Shown here piece after piece: positions 31,973 through 42,962 of a stretch of 64,000 nt of DNA. Under the pieces are notes generated by a model. It was not told the origin of the DNA and searched no databases. It saw nothing but the letters and a program-made list of their open reading frames with translations. Every line of letters begins with the position of its first letter. The stretch's first letter is position 1. Position numbers and translations under genes: made by a program. This DNA comes from Artocarpus heterophyllus (taxonomy: Eukaryota; Streptophyta; Magnoliopsida; Rosales; Moraceae), in NCBI GenBank assembly GCA_025403435.1, contig CM046351.1, positions 1,337,796 to 1,401,795 of the forward strand. The letters run 5' to 3'.

Positions 31973-32162
31973 AGGGTGTTTGGTAGTGGTGGGAACCGCT
32001 CAGCTCTCACCACAATCTCAGTTATAAATAGTATAAAGCTCTCACATGCTACAGTAACAATAAAAAAAAGGTGCTATAGTATAAAACTCTCACATGCTAC
32101 AGTAAAAATAGTTCCTACCACTAGTTCCCACCACCGGTTCCCACCACCCTTCCAAACACCCT
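31973..32162. mobile_element. MITE, AGGGTGTTTGG ends, 190 bp
   Basis: Ends AGGGTGTTTGGTAGTGGTGG and CCACCCTTCCAAACACCCT are inverted repeats. The core contains ATAAAGCTCTCACATGCTACAGTA and a second partial copy. The same ends and core occur at 50128-50235, and the core recurs at several other places. No coding capacity. Confidence 0.85.
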
Positions 32163-32614
32163 ATATATCTTCATATTTTAAATTCATTTTAAACTCTTAC
32201 TTTTTTTTCTGGTCAAAGTTTAATTTTGATTTTGTAAAATACTTAAATGTCTTTCATTTTTTAAAAAAAATTTAAGCTTTTTCTCAACATTTTTTACGTA
32301 CTTTTCAATTCTTCTTTAAAGGTGTTTAGATTATTTGGTGGACAAAATTAACTGTTGACCGAAAAAAAATATAAGAATTTAATATGGATTTAATAGGTGA
32401 AGGTATAAAAGCGTTAAAATTTAAAATATAAAGTATAATATTTTGATAACCTCAAAATACAAGAAAAAAAATGAAAAAAACCTTTGATTTTATAAAGGGG
32501 TTAGTCTGAAGAAAAAATTTCCCCAGTGAGCTTGAATTAGGAGCACCCATTTCGTCTACATGCAAACTTTTAAGCCTTTTTTTAACTGTTATCTTCATCT
32601 TTTTATTAACAATT

Positions 32615-32720
32615 AATATAACATATAAATTGTCATTTTTTATTAGTAGGTTAAAAACTATCACATCAATATAACATATAAATTGTCATTTTTTATTAGT
32701 AGGTTAAAAACTATCACATC
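32615..32720. repeat. 53-bp tandem duplication
   Basis: AATATAACATATAAATTGTC through CTATCACATC is present twice, 53 bp apart, essentially identical, suggesting a recent duplication. Confidence 0.92.
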
Positions 32721-34104
32721 GATAGCAATTAAAATCAAATCTGTAACATTTGTAACTACATGATTTACAAGTTGAAAAAAGAATTAATACACTTCGTATT
32801 ACTCTTTTTTTTCCCCCTCAATTATTTGAGGAAGAGAAATTCAAATTATAAATTGAAATTATAAAAGGCTCATAACAGATATGAATAAAATTAGCTAGAT
32901 GAGCAAAGGTATTAGATAATTCAGGAACATCACGTGACATTAACAGACCGGAAGTAGCTGCATGCCAATACTTATTCCGTGACGTCCTTCCCAAGTTTCA
33001 AATTTGAAATACACTCTCTCTCTCTCTCTCTTCTTACCAATAAATGCCTCTGCACATTGTCTGTCTGTATGTGATATTTCTGAAATATGGAATACAAATA
33101 AAGACGACATATTTTACTATTGACCTGACTGCAGTCTAGTGAGATACATTTGTTAGGTGTGTTGTTACTATTTAATCCAAACTTGAACATGTAAAGACAA
33201 ACAGATTTTACAGTCGACCTCAAACATGTATAACCATGTAATTACGACAGTACGAAACATTCTTTCAAGAATACTAATAACCATGCAAGTATTTGGTGTC
33301 GTGGTTAGAATTATTGGTTAAAACTGTTTTGACTGTAGCATGTGAAAGCTTTAAACTGTAGCAATTTTTTTTTCCTTTTATTGTATTACGTGAGAGCTTT
33401 ACATTGTTCATAACTAATGTTTTAACTGTTACATTAATGCTGAGTGTTTCTATTAAAAATTCAAAACACATGGCACAAAGCTAATCACTTGAAAATTAAT
33501 TTAACGCGGATAATGGAAAAAAGATAGTTCTTGTCGTAAAAAGATTTTTTTTAATTAAAAAAGGGTGAATTGTTTGGTTGGCAAAAAAATGAGTGAGAAC
33601 ATATAGGGGGGGGGCACATATGGATGCTTCCTTATCAAGGGTCCTCCAGGCAAAAAGTGGAGTGTGTCTAATGTTTATTTGCAGTCTCTGAAACATGGGG
33701 TACTTAAAGTGGAACCTTATGAAAAGTGGGTTCAAGGCATAAAAAGGAAAAAAAATCAAAATAAATGCTTTGAGCTTGCAAAATTCTGGTAAAGGAATTA
33801 AAAAAAAAAAAACTGTGGCAGTAATAAAAAAGGGTCACATTTACCAACGTACTTGTGAGTAAATTTGGGATATAAATTATCTGAGTAAATGAATCTTGGT
33901 TTTCTAAACTTGACAGCGGCATCTTTGTTCTTTGCAACAAGCTCAGGTATTTTTGCCCCCTGCTCAGAAGGAGGAGGAGGAGGAGGAAACAAAAACCCAC
34001 ATTTTCTTTTGTTTCTCAGCCACATTTGCACAGTCCATTTTTTGATCTAAGTATTAGATTCAATAAGCTGCTACAGTGCAAGTTACAGGAAAAAAAGAAA
34101 GCAA

Positions 34105-34148
34105 ATGAAAATGATGGAAAGTAGTGAAGATGACAAGAAATGCAGGTA

Positions 34149-34182
<34 letters not shown>

Positions 34183-35604
34183 ATATGTATACACATATAG
34201 ATATTTTATGTTTACAATGTGATATGGGGTGGATGTGTATCAGTGATAAGAAGATGGAATTAGGAGATGACGGTGTGAGGACAGTAGAATGCTTAAGAGG
34301 AAGACTTCATGCAGAGAGACAAGCTTCAAGGATAGCAAAAGAAGATGCTGAGCGGATGGGCAATAAGGTAAATTAATTAGTCAAAGAGGGAACAACAATG
34401 TTACATTTTGATTAGTACCGTTTTCTCTGTTGAAGATTTTGACTCTTTTTTTGAAAAACATTTTTAATTTGGTTTACAGTTGGTAGAGCTAGAAAAGATG
34501 CTAAAAGAAGAGATAAGAATGAGGAACAAAGCTGAAAAGAAGCTCAAATTCCTTAAGAAGAAGCTTGAGGATTTAAACATTATTTTGGTTGAGGAGTCAG
34601 AGAAGTCAGGCAGTAGTGAAGAAGTCTCTTGCAAGTCTTCCACAATTTCAAGTATTACTTCTACTAATAATGATTTATTAGAAGAGAATAATTCTGATTT
34701 TCATATCACAGACTCAGTAACCAACTCACAAGAAGAATCAAGTCATAATAATGACTCAGAGAATTCCATTGGTAAGCAAAGTCAAGAAAAAATTCCTTCT
34801 TACAATGGCCAAGGTACTAGTGCTACTAGGAGAATTTCAAGCTCTGATTGCCCAGAAGATTTCCTTGACAACCCAAGTTGCAAATCTGAAGATTTCAGGT
34901 CTGAACATAATAGGTATTTGTTCTTTTCATCCCCACATTTGAAATCTGTAAGTTTTCATATGGGCACTGATATTTTTATATACATTTGGGAGATCCAATT
35001 TTGCTTTAAAGAACTACAATTATGTCCCCTCTAAGATACAAAATTGTAATTGTACTACCATTTGGTCTAATTTAAAAATATGACTCAAACAATGTTCAAA
35101 TTTAACAGCTATTTGAATCATTATACTGTTTTGGCTTGAACTTATTTCATACTTTCATTTGGATTAAGTTTTTTTTTTTTTTTTTAAGGAGAAATAGAGA
35201 TGAAAGCTTTAAGAGAGAAAAAGGGAAACTAAAACCAAGAAATTTGAAAATTTTATCTCGATTTATGCCATCCTGAAAAAAATTTCTGGCTCCGCAACTG
35301 CATTTGGGATTTGTATAAATTAATGAAAGAATGATTTGGTGGTGTTGTGTTCAGCTCAGCAGACATGAAATCTTCGGCAGCAGATAATGGAAGCAGCGAT
35401 CATGAGGAGGATTATAATGAGGACAACTCTCTTGCGCTAGTTCCACTGAGTTTGCGTGATGATCAATCTCTAGTTGCAGCCTCCAAGGAAGTAAAGCCAG
35501 TTCATCAAAATGTTGCTGAAGTTCTTCACTCACTAAAGTTCATCAGAGAAAATATTCAGAGATCAATGGAGATCAGACGTATGGTTAGAGTTGGTCCATC
35601 TTAA
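34105..35604 (+). CDS. Coiled-coil protein of unknown function
   Basis: Four exons, 34105-34145, 34244-34367, 34480-34913 and 35355-35604, with GT-AG introns and matching phases, give 282 aa. The start is the first of three closely spaced in-frame ATGs (34105, 34111, 34114). Residues about 20-90 form a charged helix (CLRGRLHAERQASRIAKEDA, then MLKEEIRMRNKAEKKLKFLK), a likely coiled coil. A long Ser/Glu/Asn-rich, probably disordered stretch follows, then a conserved-looking helix near the end (VAEVLHSLKFIRENIQRSME and RRMVRVGPS). I do not recognise the family. No membrane segment or signal peptide. Intron 1 begins with a 15-unit TC repeat. A real gene is supported by consistent splicing and amino-acid bias. 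Confidence 0.78.
34151..34180. repeat. (TC)15 microsatellite in intron 1
   Basis: Uninterrupted TC run 5 bases after the splice donor of the coiled-coil gene. Confidence 0.95.
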
Positions 35605-36619
35605 TAAATGAATAAGTATGCTAATTATGTTCATTTCCTTTTTAGATGCAATTACCAAAAAAAAAAAAAAAGACATCACTTTTGTGTTTAGGCAATAAGG
35701 ATATCTTGTCTTTTTATCCTGATAAGTGATCGTGCAATCAGACGATAATTATATAAAATTAGAGTATACGGATAACAATATAAAAATATATGTGTGTGTG
35801 TGTGTGTGTGTGGATGTAATAAATTTCTTTTTGACGGTACTAATATATCATTTCACAGAGTGCATGTGAAGTGGGAGAATTTGTTGCCCTTTTTAATACC
35901 CACTTGAGTTGGACCAACCTTTTTTTTGGCCCCTTTTCTTTCTTTTTTTTTTTTCTTTTTTCCAAGTCTAGTAAATTGAATTTCAAATGTTTGGTGAAAT
36001 GGGGTCACTTGTTTCTTGTGATTTGCACATGTACAATTTGACAGCAAGGCTTATATTATATTACCAATGGTTTAGCAGTTGCTCATAAATTCTCATTCAA
36101 AATCACAATTGTAACTGGAATAATAATTGGTTCAGCTCTAAAAATGTTATGGAAAGGTGAAACATGCCTTAATTGCAAATACTGGAGTTTTTAGAGTGAG
36201 GTAGGGATACTTCCCAAAAAAAAAATTGTTCAAGTGCTAGACAAAATTCCCTTTAGCCTGGCAATGCAGTCCAGTCAGTTCTTGGAGTTACATGCAGCCC
36301 ATCACATGTCTAAGTACATACAGACAGCCAATTGTGTCTGATAGACACTTTCAAGACAGCATTTTATTTTTTCTCTTTGAGAAAATTTAAGTGGTCTCGG
36401 AGCTGCTGGCTGCTATTACTACTGTTTCCAGGAGAGCAATGATTTTCCCTAACATGGGAGAAGATGGTGATCAAAACCCTTTGTTGAAAACACTTACAAC
36501 AAGAAGTTGCTTACTTAGAGTTGGATTTTCTTGGCTTAATAGTGTTGTTGCAGAGGGCGGCAATAGTCTATCTTAAAATCAGAGCAGAGAGCCCAAACTC
36601 GGAGTTATATTTTTTCAGT

Positions 36620-37090
36620 CAAGAAGTACTTTTGTATTAGATGGTGATACTCTAATGTGATATCATAGCAGAAAGAGCAAACTCGAAGTTAAACCGACTA
36701 ATATTTGGAATTGAACTTTTGTAGCTAAGTAGTGTTACTTTTGCAATTGACTGCATACACTAACATGATATCAGAGCAATAACAGCAAACTCATAGTTAA
36801 ACTGATTAAGATTAAACTTTAGATTTTTCTAGCCAAATAGTAGTACTTTTGTAATAGACGGCGGTACTCTAACATGATATCATAGCAGTGAGAGCAGTCC
36901 CAAAGTTAAACTGACTAATATTTGGAGTTCAATTTTTTTAGTAGTACTTTTGAAAAAGACTGTATATTCTAATATGATAGCATACTTAAAGTTAAGCTGA
37001 CTAATATTGAATTGAACTTTTGATTTCTCTACTCAAACAGCGGTACTTTTGCAAAGGGTAGTTCACTAACATGACATCAGGACTGGTGAT
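36620..37090. repeat. Five diverged ~105-bp tandem units with TATCAGAGCA motif
   Basis: The motif TAACATGATATCAGAGCA or a variant recurs at about 36659, 36767, 36876, 36976 and 37073. Each is followed by AGTTAAACTGACTAATATT and GTAGTACTTTTG. Spacings are 108, 109, 100 and 97. The motif resembles a methionine-tRNA primer site, suggesting derivation from retrotransposon leader DNA (inference). Confidence 0.8.
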
Positions 37091-38936
37091 CAAAACTCTA
37101 AGCTTAATCAAATCTAACAGGTCAAACTCATGGACATTGTTTTCACAGCTTTGATTGTGAAAAAGAGATCTCCATATTTGCATGGCAAAAGAAACTGGGA
37201 GGTCATTATCATTTCAATGTAGGGCCAATAACAACCAGGAAGCAGCATGTCATCTGACCCAATAAAAGTGCAACAGATAAAACCTACCTCATAATAAAAA
37301 ATGAGAAAAAAAATAAAAGAAGGAAAGAAAGATTGCCCATCTTGCCCTACCTATCATGGTTAAAAAAAGGGGCAATTGACAATATGACTGTTAATTTGTT
37401 ACCACAAAAACTTGAAAAAGTTAATAGAGACCAAAGACTGTTGTACATTGTGGAAATCAAGACCATCTTGTGAGAAGGGCAAAAAAAAAAAATCCATCAA
37501 ATCTTTACAAAGAATCAAACAAATTGCTCTTTGATTATCTAGATTAAGCCAACCATTACTGAAACAAATTGGGTTGTGAAATTTTTTTTTCCTTTTCTTT
37601 TCTTTTGATGGTACTGGACATGATCCAAGTTGATGATGAACATGCATCTGTTTGTCCCAATTTTGGCATCTTAGTGCGTGTACCTAAAGCTCTGTTTGGT
37701 CCTCATCAGAGGTCCTCGTGATGCTACAATATTTGTTCATACACATACATACATACATATATATATATATATATGTTTTTTATGTATGTATTATATCACA
37801 TTTCTTATACATGCAAGCACTGACCATATAACAACAACAATACTCATACAAAACTTTTGGTCCAATTATCTCTATTGCTTTCTTGACTTGGTTCTCAACA
37901 GGAACTTTACTGCAAACTTCCACTTTTCCAACATACATTTTGTTTGAGAGTGATTTGAATATTCAAAAGGACTTTGAAAGCATGACGTTTAAGAAAAACA
38001 AAACTTGGAAATGAAATGAACATAACGTAATGATGTATGATGTACTCGTGTTTTCTCTTTCACATAAGGTCATTCTAAACAAAGATGCCCTTTATACCTT
38101 TCTTCGATATTTGGGGTTTTAACACTCACGTAAGTTTCAGTGATTTTGTGATTTTCCCCTTAAACTTTTTTATTTACAATTTAGTCCTTAACTTTTCAAA
38201 TATAGTGATAAACTTCCATTCGTATTCACAAAGATGAGAATTATATAGGAACAAGGACAATCTTGGATTACTTTTTGGAAAAATAGAGATATATTTATCT
38301 AAAATAATAAGGGTATTACAATTATAATAATCATGCAGGAAAAAACTTTCTTCCATTTTTGGGTTTTTAACACTAATTCCCCTCAAGTTTCCAGTGATTT
38401 CACACTTCTCTCCTACGACATTTTTTATTGAAAATTTAGACTTTAAATTTCGAAGTTTAGCAACACTCTCCAATCTTTTGTTGAAGTTAAATTAAGGAAT
38501 TTTGCGAATAATTTAATCACTATTTGGAAAAAAAAGAAGAAGAAAGGACTAATTTCAGGGCAAAAAGTACTAAACTACGAGAAGTTTAAGGGGTTAATAT
38601 GCTTAAAATTATAATTACTGTGCCTAAAATTTAACCCCAGTCAATTGTTAGTGTTTTGTAAATGTAATAACTTAAGTGCAAAGAATACCAAAAAAGAAAA
38701 GAAAAAATTTCAGCAAGGAAAGTACTAAAGTTCATAAATACATGTATTCTGAAAACTCTTTTTTCTTTTTCTTTTATGTTTCTTCTATTGTACTATTTCA
38801 ATCCGTTGAAGGGCATTTTCAAAGATTAATAATTGAAAAAAAAAAAAAAAAGAGAATAGAGTGGATTAATGGCGTGTCATGGGTCGAACTTCAAAGGGTC
38901 GGTTCCAGCTCATTGCCAACTCTAGACTTAGTTAAC

Positions 38937-39735
38937 ATTAGTTTGCATTTATTTATTACTTGCCTCCAATCAAGTTAGTGGTACAATGTGCTTTTGTGTA
39001 CAACACTAACTCATTTTGTACTCTAATTTAATTTGCCTGCATTTATTATTCTAAGTTGTTTTTTCGCATAAGTACTTTTAAGATTGTTAATTTCACTAGT
39101 GACAATGCAAAACAAAAAGGGTCTTCAAAAATAACACCAAAAGAGGGCAAAAAAAAAATTTAAAAAGAAAAGAAAAGAAAGATGAGGGTGGTCTAGTTAC
39201 TACTAGTTTGCATGTATTTTTATTTCTTGGAAAGTTGCAATGAAAAAGTGGTACAATTTGCCTTTTGGATTTAGCACTAAGTCACTAACTCATTTATATT
39301 CTAATTCAATTTGTATGCATTCATTATCATAAACAAGTTTTAGGATTGTTAATTTCACTGGGAGAGAGCAAAGAGGTCAATGACAATGCAAAAGACAAAA
39401 GGGTATTCAAATCAAGCACTAAAAGAGCAAAAAAAAGTAAAAATAAATAATAAAAAATAAGATAAGAGTGGTCTATTTAATGCTAGTTTGCATGTATGTT
39501 TATTACTTGCAATGAAATGGTAATACATTTATTTTTTATTAGTCTTAGTTGTATTGACATAGACAATTCTGAGATTTACAATCTTACAAGGGAAGAAGTC
39601 AATGACAATGCAAAAAGCAGTAGGGTAGTATTCAAAAACTGTCACCTTAAAAGCCATGAAAATAAAGTTAAAGGAAAAAGGAGTGGTCTAGTTAGGACAC
39701 GGTTTTGTGTGGAAACAACAACCCCTTATTAAGGG
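38937..39735. repeat. Three diverged ~270-bp tandem copies
   Basis: TAGTTTGCATGTATT occurs at 38939, 39204 and 39484. Each copy continues through a GTGGTACAAT segment, an ATTCTAATT-AATTTG segment (lost in the third), a GACAATGCAAAA segment and an A-rich tract ending in GGTCTAGTTA or similar. The copies sit about 1 kb upstream of the phosphatase gene. Confidence 0.8.
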
Positions 39736-40654
39736 AAGTTAGGAGAGAATGAACGGCCACTAAACCAGACAAAAACAGGAAAATAAAAAAATAATAATAA
39801 AGTCTCTATTTTTCTATTTTTTCCTTTTTAGCTAACAAAATAATGGCAGATTACCTGCTAAAACAAAGGTCACCACAGAGTCCCAAATCAAAAATCTCAG
39901 CCATAAAATTTTAGAGAGAGCCTCAAAGAAGAAAAGACACCCACTTGACCACAAAAACATAAACAACGATAGAGAAGCAAGAGAGAGAGAAACAACAATG
40001 TCAGAGCTTGTAGTTTAAAATCCCTTCTTTTTTATTTTTTATTTTTTATTTTTCAATTTTTCTTTCTAATTTTTTTTTCCTCACCCCCCCCCCCCCACAT
40101 CTTAGATCTCATCTGACAACAATCTGAAGATCTTCTGCCCAAAAAACTCCAAGGCCTTCTCTTATCCTTTGCTCCCTCTTTGATCACATTTACACTGATC
40201 TTGGATTGGACCAATTCTGGTGTCCCCTCCCATTTAAAATGTGTATGTGCTTTTCCAGCTAAGTCTGTTTCCTATAGATGTCACACATGGAACCAAAAAA
40301 AAGAGGTCCCAAAAAAACATATGCAAAACAACCCAGATTCAAGGTACACAGAACCAACACACACTGCTTCCATATTCTCTAAACTACTCAAGACCATTGT
40401 TTTTCTCTCTCTTTCTCTTCTACAGTTGATTTAGCCCATACCCATTTGGTCTCTTTATCCCAAACGTTTTTGTTTTTCCCATATTAATGGTGTTGTCTGG
40501 TGTCTACTACTACTACAACTCTTGCTGGGCTTGACAATATATTTAGTTTTGCCAAGTGAGTTTGATCTGAATATCTTCATTTGGATGATGAATGTGAAAA
40601 GACATCATTTCTATTGTTAAAGTTTTGTTTTTTTTTTTTAAACAAAAAAGAAAA

Positions 40655-42962
40655 ATGGTTAAACCTTGTTGGAAACAACCTTCAGTGGATGGAGATGAAT
40701 CTTGTGGGAGAATTGATGGTTTGATGTGGCACAAGGATCTGGGGAGTCAGGCTTATGGGGTTTTCTCAATGGCTGTGATTCAAGCCAATGCTGTGTTGGA
40801 AGATCAAAGCCAGCTTGAATCTGGGCCGTTGAGTTCCACAAGTTCAGGTCCTCAAGGGACCTTTGTTGGGGTATATGATGGCCATGGAGGACCAGAGGCT
40901 TCCAGATTTGTTAATGACAATCTTTTCCGCAATCTCAAGAGTATGTTCTTATTTTCCCTACTGGATTTTTGTGTGTGTATATATATACATATGTTTATAC
41001 ATATATGTTGTTTGAAGGTGTTGAGCTTTCAATGTAACTGAGCTCAAATTAAACAACTATGCAATCTGAACTAATCAAGTTATTTACTATGACCACATTG
41101 TTTGATACAAAACCATAGCTTTGCCTTGTAGATAGAGCTCAATAGGAGAAAGTCTCATGACCGATTCTTCAACTTTTATGTTTCTACAAGATATCCTGAG
41201 TTGTAAGCAACCAAAGCTAAGAGTTATTGGCATGTTATAAGGATAGAGGGTAGCATACATAGATAATTTTGGAGCGGTTAAGGCATTTCTGTGTACCATA
41301 TGGATTGCCCTTGCGGCGTAGAGTTGCCCATATAGTACTCACTTATAGCAGTAGGTTTGACTCAAACTCGATAACTTATCAATAAGAATGAGCAGCCTTA
41401 CTTCCGTCACCAAATGACTTGTGGTAACAATATTGATAACAAGGTGAAAATTATATTCTAGCCATGTGAAACTTGGGTTTTTAATTACAGCTATTATTAT
41501 TATTGATGAATGCAAGTAATCAATTACAAATTGACTTTGCAACTATATATCCTTGTTCAAACATTGAATAATTACCAAGTCTCTTCCGCCTTATTTTTTT
41601 TAACTATGTATGCAGGAGTGGCATCTGAGAACCAATGCATATCGGAACGAGTTATCAAGAAGGCATTTTTGGCCACAGAAGAGAGCTTTCTCTCTCTTGT
41701 TGAGAGACAATGGCGTAGCAGACCACAAATTGCTTCTGCTGGGACATGTTGTTTAGTGGGAATAATATGCAATGGGATGATATACGTAGCAAATGTAGGA
41801 GATTCACGGGCGGTTTTAGGAAGAGAGGAAAGGGCAACTCGTGAAGTAAGAGCTATTCAGTTATCCACAGAGCACAATGCAAGTATACAATCGGTGAGAG
41901 AGGAACTTCAGGCAACGCATCCATATGATTCACAGATTGTGGTGTTGAAACACAAAGTTTGGCGTGTGAAGGGCCTTATACAGGTTCGCTTTTCACCATT
42001 CTTAACAGTTCCTAAGTCATCTGAAAGATGCAAACTTTTATTGATTTTAATAGCATGGAATTCATACTTAGTATACTTCGATTTCTTGTGGTGTAATATA
42101 AATTCTTTTCACATTAGTAGATAAAGCAAGCAGCTCTATGTGAATTCTACATTTACTTGGCTTGTAACTTGTGATATGGCAGGGACTATTTTGTTAGGAT
42201 CAGAAGAAAATAATGCTTAGGTTGAAAAATTCCAGGATTTTAATTGCAGGATTACTTAGATACTTAGATCTCTTGAGCTTTTCAGGAGTTTAAATTTGTG
42301 TTGCAACTAATTGGATTGCTGAACAGATATGATTCCATTGGTTTGATGGATTTATTTTTTATTTTTTATTTTTTATTTTTTACCTCTTTTGCAGGTTTCA
42401 AGGTCGATTGGTGATGCATATTTAAAGAGGGCGGAATTCAATAGAGAGCCTCTACTACCTAGATTTAGACTTCCCGAACCTTTTTTCAAGCCAATCCTTA
42501 GTTCAGAGCCATCAATAACAGTAGAGAAACTCGGCTGCCAAGATAAATTTCTTATCTTCGCTTCTGATGGCCTATGGGAGCATCTTACCAACCAGGAGGC
42601 GGTCGATATTGTCAACAACTACCCACGTAATGTAAGATTTGGTACTACTGTGTACTCTCCAACCAACCTTCATACGCATTTTCAATGGTCTCAACCACGA
42701 TCACTGCGGTTAACATGTTCAATATTTTTTTTCTTAGGGAATTGCCAGGAGGCTTGTCAAAACTGCTCTTGAAGAAGCAGCTAAAAAAAGAGAGCTGAGA
42801 TACTCCGACCTGAAAAAGATCGACCGGGGGGTGAGACGCCACTTTCACGACGATATATCGGTTGTGGTTGTGTTTCTCGATCCCCATTTGATCAACGAGA
42901 ACTTCCTCCACAGCTCCCCTGTTTCCATAAGGGGAGGAATCCCCGCCCCAGCCGACTCCTGA
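40655..42962 (+). CDS. Clade-D protein phosphatase 2C
   Basis: Four exons, 40655-40940, 41616-41983, 42395-42631 and 42738-42962, with GT-AG introns, give 371 aa, the usual clade-D size. It removes phosphate from Ser/Thr of target proteins using two metal ions. Metal-binding and core motifs are intact: VLEDQSQ (about residue 48), [15 protein letters not shown] (71), [43 protein letters not shown] and the final [12 protein letters not shown]. The start [10 protein letters not shown] and the positions of introns match clade-D members, which in Arabidopsis act on plasma-membrane H+-ATPases and are countered by SAUR proteins. Its neighbour MOS11 suggests it is the counterpart of At5g02760 (APD7/SSPP), from known gene order. 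No lesions seen. Confidence 0.94.

Larger units (their letters stand above)
30591..34104. other. Intergenic region with MITEs and small duplications
   Basis: No gene recognised. Besides the MITE at 31973 and the short duplications listed separately, 33290-33450 has the same ACTGTAGCATGTGAAAGCTTT and GTGAGAGCTTTACATTGTTCAT phrases as the window-wide MITE family, and a TC run lies at 33012-33031. A minus-strand frame at 34031-33798 has a proline run and no recognisable domain; I do not call it a gene. Confidence 0.6.
35605..40654. other. Intergenic region rich in diverged tandem blocks
   Basis: About 5 kb upstream of the phosphatase gene with no recognisable coding exon. It contains a TG microsatellite (35790-35812), the repeat arrays listed separately, a diverged ~247-bp duplication (38112 and 38359), a TA run (37757-37772), and a C-13 run at 40084-40096. 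The last 700 bases have AG- and CT-rich leader-like sequence that probably belongs to the phosphatase promoter and 5-prime UTR. Confidence 0.6.

Noticed and set aside
33798..34031. Minus-strand frame with a proline run
   Set aside because: The proline run comes from GGA/GAG-rich leader sequence just before the plus-strand coiled-coil gene; no domain or splice context on the minus strand.
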